Positions 5,622 through 10,240 of a stretch of 10,240 nucleotides of DNA are shown one piece after another. The notes beneath the pieces are model-generated. The model made no database searches and was not told the DNA's origin. It saw only the letters and a program-made list of their open reading frames with translations. The DNA comes from CAWVWF01 sp963933885 (GTDB lineage Bacteria; Bacteroidota; Bacteroidia; Flavobacteriales_C; GCA-002722245). Each line of letters begins with the position of its first letter. Within the stretch, counting starts at the first letter, position 1. The translations under genes were made by a program, and so were the position numbers. The stretch lies in contig CAWVWF010000128.1 of assembly GCA_963933885.1 (NCBI GenBank), positions 1-10,240 on the forward strand. The letters run 5' to 3'.

Positions 5622-5655
5622 AAAGGTGCTACGGAAACGTAGCACCTTTCTTTAC
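5622..5655 (+). terminator. Hairpin terminator after tuf
   Basis: AAAGGTGCTACG (5622-5633) and CGTAGCACCTTT (5638-5649) form a perfect 12-pair stem with a GAAA tetraloop. The following CTTTACT is only moderately T-rich. It begins 23 bases after the tuf stop and should end, or strongly reduce, the tRNA-tuf transcript before tRNA-Trp. Confidence 0.85.
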
Positions 5656-5672
5656 TATAAGGGTTTTTATTT

Positions 5673-5745
5673 ACGAGAATAGCTCAGTTGGTAGAGCATT
5701 GGTCTCCAAAACCAAAGGTCGTGAGTTCGAGCCTCGCTTCTCGTG
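5673..5745 (+). tRNA. trnW: tRNA-Trp (anticodon CCA)
   Basis: Cloverleaf of 73 bases. Acceptor ACGAGAA pairs with TTCTCGT (5738-5744), and G5745 is the discriminator usual for bacterial tRNA-Trp. D arm GCTC/GAGC. Anticodon stem TTGGT/ACCAA with loop CTCCAAA puts CCA at 5706-5708. T stem GTGAG/CTCGC, loop TTCGAGC. The 3' CCA is not encoded. It ends 17 bases before secE, a tRNA-Trp/secE pairing seen in many bacteria. Confidence 0.96.
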
Positions 5746-5762
5746 CATAAAGAAAAAGTATT

Positions 5763-5951
5763 GTGGGAAATTTAAAAGTTTATTTAAAAGACGTCTATTC
5801 TGAGTTGGTTGAGAAAACAACTTGGCCTTCTTTTAAGCAGCTGCAAAAAGACGCTTTACTTGTTTTAAGCGCATCTGTACTTTTTGCTTTAGTACTTAAA
5901 GTAATGGACATCGTATTCCATTTTATTATGGATATAATTTATCACCTTTAA
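5763..5951 (+). CDS. secE: Preprotein translocase subunit SecE
   Basis: Small essential subunit of the SecYEG channel in the inner membrane. The 62 residues match the short, single-span form of most bacteria. An amphipathic cytosolic stretch with the family motif (VYSELVEKTTWPSFKQLQKD, residues 11-30, with the conserved Thr-Trp-Pro-Ser) is followed by one hydrophobic span, about residues 31-59. The start is GTG at 5763: the frame closes at a TAA at 5748-5750 and no ATG lies in between. There is no Shine-Dalgarno sequence. nusG follows after 12 bases, the near-universal secE-nusG pairing. Confidence 0.94.
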   Translation: MGNLKVYLKDVYSELVEKTTWPSFKQLQKDALLVLSASVLFALVLKVMDIVFHFIMDIIYHL

Positions 5952-5963
5952 GCTTACATAGTT

Positions 5964-6524
5964 ATGGCTGAAACAAAAAGTAAAGAGATTGTTCTAAAGT
6001 GGTATGTAGTTCGTGCCGTTAGTGGAAAAGAGAATAAGATTAGAGATTATATTGAAAACGAAATTAAGGCTGTTGGTCTTGAGGATTACGTTAAGCAAAT
6101 ATTGATCCCTACTGAAAAAGTATATCAAATTAGAAAGGGGAAGAAAATTTCGAAAGAGAGAAATTTTTTTCCAGGTTATATTTTGATTGAAGCAGCTTTA
6201 GTTGGTGAGGTTCCTCACGTAATTAAAAGTGTTACTGGAGTTATTGGTTTTTTAGGAGACAAACAACACAATCCAGTTCCCTTAAGACCTGCTGAAGTAA
6301 ATAGAATATTAGGTAAAGTTGATGAGTTAGCTGAAAGCAATGAGGAAATGAATATTCCTTTTGTAGTTGGTGAAACGGTTAAGGTTATCGATGGACCATT
6401 CAACAGTTTCTCTGGTGTGATTGAAGAAATCAACGAAGAAAAGAAAAAGTTGAAAGTAATGGTTAAGATTTTTGGAAGAAAAACTCCGCTAGAGCTTAGC
6501 TTTATGCAAGTTGAAAAAGAGTAA
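5964..6524 (+). CDS. nusG: Transcription termination/antitermination protein NusG
   Basis: RNA polymerase-associated elongation factor that links transcription with Rho or with the leading ribosome. It has 186 residues. The NGN domain (about 11-120) has KWYVVRAVSGKENKIRDYIE and the FFPGYILIEA core (68-77). The C-terminal KOW domain (about 132-186) has GETVKVIDGPFNSFSGVIEEI. No unusual insertion is seen, and the length suggests housekeeping NusG and not one of the specialised paralogues (UpxY/LoaP) that Bacteroidota also use at polysaccharide loci; the position between secE and rplK supports this. Start ATG at 5964. Confidence 0.97.
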   Translation: MAETKSKEIVLKWYVVRAVSGKENKIRDYIENEIKAVGLEDYVKQILIPTEKVYQIRKGKKISKERNFFPGYILIEAALVGEVPHVIKSVTGVIGFLGDKQHNPVPLRPAEVNRILGKVDELAESNEEMNIPFVVGETVKVIDGPFNSFSGVIEEINEEKKKLKVMVKIFGRKTPLELSFMQVEKE

Positions 6525-6551
6525 TTATTGATTTAACATATACACTTAGAG

Positions 6552-6989
6552 ATGGCTAAGGAAGTAACAGGAATTATCAAATTGCAAATTAAAGGTGGAT
6601 CGGCTAATCCGGCTCCACCAGTTGGACCTGCATTAGGAGCGAAGGGTGTAAACATCATGGACTTCTGTAAGCAATTTAATGCGAGAACGCAGGAAAATGC
6701 TGGTAAGGTTTTACCTACTATTATTACTGTTTATTCTGACAGATCATTCGATTTCATTTTAAAGCAACCTCCGGTTGCTGTGCAAATTTTAGAAGCAATT
6801 AAATTGAAAAAAGGATCTGCTGAACCGAATAGAATTAAAGTTGGTAAACTTACTTGGGAACAAGTTGAAACAATTGCACAAGGGAAAATGAGTGACTTAA
6901 ATGCTTTTACTATTCCTTCAGCTATGAAAATGGTTGCAGGTACAGCAAGAAGTATGGGAGTTACAGTGTCAGGAGATTTCCCTTATTAA
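6552..6989 (+). CDS. rplK: 50S ribosomal protein uL11
   Basis: Component of the GTPase-associated centre; binds 23S rRNA helices 43/44 near the bL12 stalk. Its 145 residues are close to the usual 140-145. The N-terminal domain begins MAKEVTGIIKLQIKGGSANP and holds the proline-rich switch region APPVGPALGAKGVN (21-34), where thiostrepton-type drugs act with the rRNA. The C-terminal rRNA-binding domain includes KVGKLTWEQVETIA and GTARSMGVTVSG. It starts 27 bases after nusG and is followed by rplA after 20 bases. In E. coli, uL1 represses this pair by binding the mRNA just before rplK; no copy of that structure is evident in the short spacer here. Confidence 0.98.
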   Translation: MAKEVTGIIKLQIKGGSANPAPPVGPALGAKGVNIMDFCKQFNARTQENAGKVLPTIITVYSDRSFDFILKQPPVAVQILEAIKLKKGSAEPNRIKVGKLTWEQVETIAQGKMSDLNAFTIPSAMKMVAGTARSMGVTVSGDFPY

Positions 6990-7009
6990 GAATTATTTAA
7001 TTATTTAAC

Positions 7010-7702
7010 ATGGCTAAACTTAGTAAAAACCGGAAGGCAGCTCTAGCGAAATACGATCAAGAAGCATTGTACTCGATAGAAAAAGCAGCCGAAATTGTTA
7101 AGGATATTACAACTACTAAATACGATGCATCTTTTGATATTGATGTTCGTTTAAGTGTTGATCCTAGAAAAGCTAACCAAATGGTTAGAGGAATAGCTAC
7201 TTTACCTCACGGAACCGGGAAAGAGGTAAAAGTTCTTGTTTTATGTACTCCAGACAAGGTACAAGATGCGCTTGATGCAGGTGCTGATTTTGCTGGACTT
7301 GATGAGTATGTAGAGAAGATCAAAGGTGGTTGGACCGATATTGATGTTATTATTACTATGCCTTCTTGTATGGGGAAAGTAGGAGCTTTAGGGCGTGTAT
7401 TAGGACCAAGAGGTTTAATGCCGAATCCAAAAGCTGGTACTGTAACTATGGACGTTGCTAAAGCTGTAACGGAAGTTAAAGCAGGTAAGATTGACTTTAA
7501 AGTTGACAAGTACGGAATCATTCATGCTGCTGTTGGAAAGATGTCTTTCGAACAAAATGCATTGGCTGAAAACGTTACTGAGTTAATGGGTATTATAACT
7601 AAACTTAAGCCTTCTAGTGCTAAAGGAATTTATGTAACTAGCGTTACTGTTTCTTCTACTATGAGTCCTGGAGTTAAGATAGACCCAAAAATATTCGCTT
7701 AA
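7010..7702 (+). CDS. rplA: 50S ribosomal protein uL1
   Basis: Forms the L1 stalk that guides deacylated tRNA out of the E site. Its 230 residues are full length. Domain I is split between both ends (about 1-67 and 160-230), with domain II between. Motifs: RGIATLPHGTGKEVKVLVL (60-78) and MGKVGALGRVLGPRGLMPNP (121-140), the most conserved part. The ATG at 7010 follows an A/T-rich leader without Shine-Dalgarno. Only 55 bases separate it from rplJ. Confidence 0.98.
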   Translation: MAKLSKNRKAALAKYDQEALYSIEKAAEIVKDITTTKYDASFDIDVRLSVDPRKANQMVRGIATLPHGTGKEVKVLVLCTPDKVQDALDAGADFAGLDEYVEKIKGGWTDIDVIITMPSCMGKVGALGRVLGPRGLMPNPKAGTVTMDVAKAVTEVKAGKIDFKVDKYGIIHAAVGKMSFEQNALAENVTELMGIITKLKPSSAKGIYVTSVTVSSTMSPGVKIDPKIFA

Positions 7703-7757
7703 GAATGTTACATTGCTTCCATATATTAATTATTCTCTAATTTATTAGAACATTATC

Positions 7758-8282
7758 ATGAACAGAGAAGAGAAAAATCAAGTAATTGAAAATCTGGTAG
7801 AGAAATTAGGGAGTAACCCTCATTTCTATCTAACAGATATCTCAGAAATGGCTGTTGAGGATACTAATAAGCTAAGAGGAGCTTTTCATGAACAAGGAAT
7901 CCGAGTTGAAGTAGTAAAAAATTCCCTTTTAAAGAAGGCAATGGATAGAGTAGAAGGAAACGACTACACTGAATTGTACGACACTTTAAAAGGAGCTACA
8001 TCAATTATGTTCACAGAGGTAGGTAATGCCCCTGCGAAAGTGATTAAGGCGTTCAGAAAAACTTCAGAGAAACCGATACTAAAAGGTGCTTTTGTTGAAG
8101 AAAGTATTTATATAGGTGATAACGAATTAGATAATCTTTGTTCTATCAAGAGTAAAGATGAACTTATCGGAGATCTTATTGCACTTCTTCAATCACCTGC
8201 TAAGAACGTTATTAGCGGTCTTAAATCGAGTGGATCTACGCTTTCAGGTATTCTTAAAACCCTTTCAGAGAAAGAAGGTTAA
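7758..8282 (+). CDS. rplJ: 50S ribosomal protein uL10
   Basis: Base of the bL12 stalk; its N-terminal domain binds 23S rRNA and its C-terminal helix carries bL12 dimers. It has 174 residues. Visible are the N-terminal MNREEKNQVIENLVEKLGSN, the VEVVKNSLLKKAM segment (about 51-63), a GATSIMF strand, and a C-terminal helix LSGILKTLSEKEG that would hold bL12. In several bacteria a structured leader lets the uL10-bL12 complex repress translation; the 55-base spacer here shows only a 6-base A/T-rich repeat (7736-7749), not a leader of that kind. rplL follows after 47 bases. Confidence 0.97.
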   Translation: MNREEKNQVIENLVEKLGSNPHFYLTDISEMAVEDTNKLRGAFHEQGIRVEVVKNSLLKKAMDRVEGNDYTELYDTLKGATSIMFTEVGNAPAKVIKAFRKTSEKPILKGAFVEESIYIGDNELDNLCSIKSKDELIGDLIALLQSPAKNVISGLKSSGSTLSGILKTLSEKEG

Positions 8283-8329
8283 ATTATTATTATTAATAGA
8301 ATTGTTTCAATTTATTAAAGCTTAAAAAA

Positions 8330-8704
8330 ATGGCTGATTTAAAAGATTTCGCAGAGCAGTTAGTTAACTTATCAGTAAAAGATGTTAACGAACTTGCTAC
8401 TATTTTAAAAGATGAATATGGTATCGAACCAGCTGCTGCTGCAGTTGCTGTTGCTGCTACTGGAGGTGGAGACGCTGAAGGAGCTGCTGAGCAAACTGAA
8501 TTCGATGTTATCCTTAAAGCCGCTGGAGGTTCTAAATTAGGAGTGGTTAAACTTGTAAAAGAAATCACTGGATTAGGATTGAAAGAGGCTAAAGGTGTTG
8601 TTGACAGCGCTCCTGCACCTGTAAAGGAAGGAGTTACTAAAGACGAAGCTGAAGCAATCAAAGCTCAATTAGAAGAAGCTGGTGCTGAAGTTGAGGTGAA
8701 GTAA
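8330..8704 (+). CDS. rplL: 50S ribosomal protein bL12 (L7/L12)
   Basis: Flexible stalk protein that recruits EF-Tu, EF-G, IF2 and release factors. It has 124 residues. The N-terminal dimerisation and uL10-binding domain (about 1-33) is followed by an Ala/Gly-rich hinge (about 34-54, AAAAVAVAATGGG) and the C-terminal factor-binding domain (about 56-124) with EFDVILKAAG, the KLGVVKLVKEITGLGLKEAK helix and GAEVEVK at the end. It is made in several copies per ribosome; in E. coli the attenuator after rplL separates its high output from rpoB, and a strong hairpin lies in the same place here (8727-8761). Confidence 0.99.
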   Translation: MADLKDFAEQLVNLSVKDVNELATILKDEYGIEPAAAAVAVAATGGGDAEGAAEQTEFDVILKAAGGSKLGVVKLVKEITGLGLKEAKGVVDSAPAPVKEGVTKDEAEAIKAQLEEAGAEVEVK

Positions 8705-8721
8705 TTCATCCAAGAAAGTTT

Positions 8722-8767
8722 ACAAAGGGTTAGCCCCAATTCGCAAGAATTGGGCTAACCCATTTTG
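8722..8767 (+). terminator. Terminator or attenuator hairpin between rplL and rpoB
   Basis: The 5' arm 8727-8742 (GGGTTAGCCCCAATTC) and the 3' arm 8747-8761 (GAATTGGGCTAACCC) pair in 15 base pairs with one bulged C and a GCAA tetraloop. A further ACAAA/TTTGT outer helix is possible beyond a 2-base bulge. The tail ATTTTG is short, which fits partial termination. It is placed like the E. coli rplL-rpoB attenuator. Confidence 0.8.
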
Positions 8768-8792
8768 TAGTTTAAATACTATTGTACTTTTA
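8764..8792 (+). promoter_or_regulatory. Candidate rpoB promoter
   Basis: TTTG at 8764-8767, 17 bases, then TACTTTTA at 8785-8792. The second element matches TAnnTTT of the -7 consensus but ends in A, not G, and the spacing is short compared with 19-20 elsewhere in the window. If used, the leader would be only about 10 bases before the ATG at 8809. A weak call, supported mainly by its place directly after the rplL hairpin. Confidence 0.35.
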
Positions 8793-8808
8793 ACCAATAC
8801 TTTTATTT

Positions 8809-10240
8809 ATGTCTGAATTGACTAAATTCCCTGAAAGAATTAACTTCGCCGACGCGAAGGCACGTCCGGATTACCCGGATTTTCTTGAAGTTCAATTGCA
8901 ATCGTTTACTAATTTCTTTCAGTTCGAAACTACTCCTGAGAATAGAGAGACTGAAGGTTTGTTTAAAGTTTTTAACGAGAACTTCCCTATTACTGATGCA
9001 AGAAATCAGTTTGTATTGGAATTCTTGGATTATTTCGTTGATCCACCTCGTTATACTATTGATGAGTGTATTCAAAGAGGACTTACCTATAGTGTACCAC
9101 TTAAGGCAAAATTGAAATTATATTGTACTGACGAAGAACATGAAGATTTTGAAACTATTGTTCAAGATGTTTATCTAGGTACAATACCATATATGACTCC
9201 GAAAGGAACTTTCTGTATTAATGGTGCGGAACGAGTTATCGTTTCTCAATTACACCGTTCTCCAGGAGTATTCTTCGGACAAAGCCGTCATGCTAACGGA
9301 ACAAAATTATATTCAGCAAGAATAATCCCTTTCAAGGGATCTTGGATTGAATTTGCTACAGACATTAATAGTGTAATGTATGCTTATATTGATCGTAAGA
9401 AAAAGTTACCTGTTACTACTTTATTGAGAGCAATTGGTTATGAATCTGATAAGGATATCTTAGAGATTTTTAATCTTGCTGACGAAATTAAAATAACTAA
9501 AGCTAATCTTAAGAAAGTTGTTGGTAGAAAACTAGCAGCTCGTATTTTGAGAAGTTGGGTTGAGGATTTCGTTGATGAAGATACAGGTGAAGTTGTATCT
9601 ATAGAAAGAAATGAAATCATTATTGATAGAGAAACTGTTATTGAGCAGGATCATCTTGAATTAATTGATGATTGTGGTGCTAAGACTATTCTTCTTCATA
9701 AAGAAGATGCTTCTAATGCAGATTTCGCTATTATCTATAATACATTACAAAAAGATACTTCTAACTCCGAAAAGGAAGCAGTAGAACACATCTACCGTGT
9801 ACTTAGAAATGCAGAACCGCCAGATATGGATACTGCAAGAGGAGTAATTGATAAATTATTCTTCTCTGAAACTCGTTATGATTTAGGAGAAGTAGGACGT
9901 TACAGAATTAACAAGAAATTAGGTAATGATTTAAGTGAGGATTCTAGAGTACTTACTAGACCTGATATTATTCAGATTATTAAGTATTTAATTGAATTGA
10001 TTAATGCGAAAGCAGAAATTGATGATATTGATCACTTATCTAACAGACGTGTAAGAACAGTTGGTGAGCAATTGTATTCTCAATTCGGTGTTGGTTTAGC
10101 AAGAATGGCTAGAACAATTAGAGAGAGAATGAATGTTCGTGATAACGAAGTATTCACAGCAACTGATTTGATTAATGCTAAAACATTATCATCAGTTATA
10201 AATTCTTTCTTTGGAACGAATCAGCTTTCTCAATTTATGG
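8809..10240 (+). CDS. rpoB: RNA polymerase beta subunit, 3' end outside window
   Basis: The frame runs open from ATG 8809 to the window end: 477 codons plus one base of a protein usually near 1,270-1,300 residues in this phylum. The start reads MSELTKFPERINFADAK, and no better start lies nearby. Visible landmarks are the N-terminal protrusion region with NGAERVIVSQLHRSPGVFF (from Asn138), and a segment RRVRTVGEQLYSQFGVGLARM before the fork region. The last residues are FFGTNQLSQFM (467-477), the start of rifampicin-resistance cluster I; E. coli has FFGSSQLSQFM there, and Thr/Asn in place of Ser/Ser lies within what I take as normal variation for the phylum. The key resistance positions corresponding to E. 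coli Asp516, His526 and Ser531 lie beyond the edge. RpoB forms the catalytic core with RpoC. Confidence 0.98.
   Translation, partial: MSELTKFPERINFADAKARPDYPDFLEVQLQSFTNFFQFETTPENRETEGLFKVFNENFPITDARNQFVLEFLDYFVDPPRYTIDECIQRGLTYSVPLKAKLKLYCTDEEHEDFETIVQDVYLGTIPYMTPKGTFCINGAERVIVSQLHRSPGVFFGQSRHANGTKLYSARIIPFKGSWIEFATDINSVMYAYIDRKKKLPVTTLLRAIGYESDKDILEIFNLADEIKITKANLKKVVGRKLAARILRSWVEDFVDEDTGEVVSIERNEIIIDRETVIEQDHLELIDDCGAKTILLHKEDASNADFAIIYNTLQKDTSNSEKEAVEHIYRVLRNAEPPDMDTARGVIDKLFFSETRYDLGEVGRYRINKKLGNDLSEDSRVLTRPDIIQIIKYLIELINAKAEIDDIDHLSNRRVRTVGEQLYSQFGVGLARMARTIRERMNVRDNEVFTATDLINAKTLSSVINSFFGTNQLSQFM

Noticed and set aside
7207..7521. Reverse-strand frame of 104 codons inside rplA, and similar ones inside apt, tuf, nusG and rplL
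   Set aside because: Each mirrors a conserved gene on the other strand, and no reverse-strand promoter or separate gene context was found.
7736..7749. TCTAAT/ATTAGA palindrome before rplJ as an operator or hairpin
   Set aside because: Six A/T-rich bases per arm with a 2-base spacer are expected by chance and form no stable stem.
8803..9115. Reading frames on both strands overlapping the start of rpoB
   Set aside because: They lie wholly or mostly inside the well-supported rpoB frame and resemble no family; they are shadows.
1..10240. CRISPR array, insertion sequence, toxin-antitoxin or defence genes
   Set aside because: No regularly spaced repeats, transposase frames, terminal repeats or compositional islands were seen anywhere in the window.

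Overview
The window is a housekeeping, translation and transcription region of an AT-rich genome from the phylum Bacteroidota (Cytophagia- or Flavobacteriia-like; the sequence does not settle the class). Three things point there. Two spacers carry promoters of the Bacteroidota type (TTG, 19-20 bases, TAnnTTTG) instead of -35/-10 boxes. None of the thirteen visible start codons has a Shine-Dalgarno sequence; they follow A/T-rich leaders. The protein families, a bS21 with Tyr54 and the gene order also fit. Every recognisable gene is on the + strand.

Layout. 2-1152: the 3' part of a triple helix-hairpin-helix (ComEA-like) gene, overlapped by apt (adenine salvage). 1168-2307: an acyl-CoA dehydrogenase. 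2311-2641: rpsU (bS21) as a self-contained unit with its own promoter and hairpin terminator. 2644-3817: a XerC/D-type tyrosine recombinase and a short ribosome hibernation factor (HPF/RaiA). 3849-3906: a promoter whose predicted start lies inside the stem of the hpf terminator. 3941-4264: tRNA-Thr(UGU), tRNA-Tyr(GUA) and tRNA-Gly(UCC). 4286-4357: what I read as a decayed tRNA-Thr. 4412-5599: tuf, followed by a strong hairpin. 5673-5745: tRNA-Trp(CCA). 5763-8704: secE, nusG, rplK, rplA, rplJ and rplL. 8727-8767: a long hairpin, with a weak candidate promoter beside it. 8809 to the end: the first 477 codons of rpoB, cut off inside rifampicin-resistance cluster I.

The genes form one functional theme. 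tRNAs and EF-Tu deliver amino acids to the ribosome. uL11, uL1, uL10 and bL12 build the stalks on which EF-Tu and other GTPases act. bS21 and HPF tune ribosome initiation and storage. SecE, NusG and RpoB serve secretion, elongation and transcription. From the tRNAs to rpoB the order matches the E. coli series thrU-tyrU-glyT-thrT-tufB-secE-nusG-rplKAJL-rpoB, with tRNA-Trp added before secE.

I found no defence system, CRISPR array, insertion sequence or other clearly undescribed system. The most interesting signals are small and non-coding: the degenerate tRNA-Thr in exactly the slot where E. coli has thrT, the promoter/terminator overlap before the tRNA cluster, and an rpsU leader that lacks a Shine-Dalgarno sequence but carries a perfect short palindrome.
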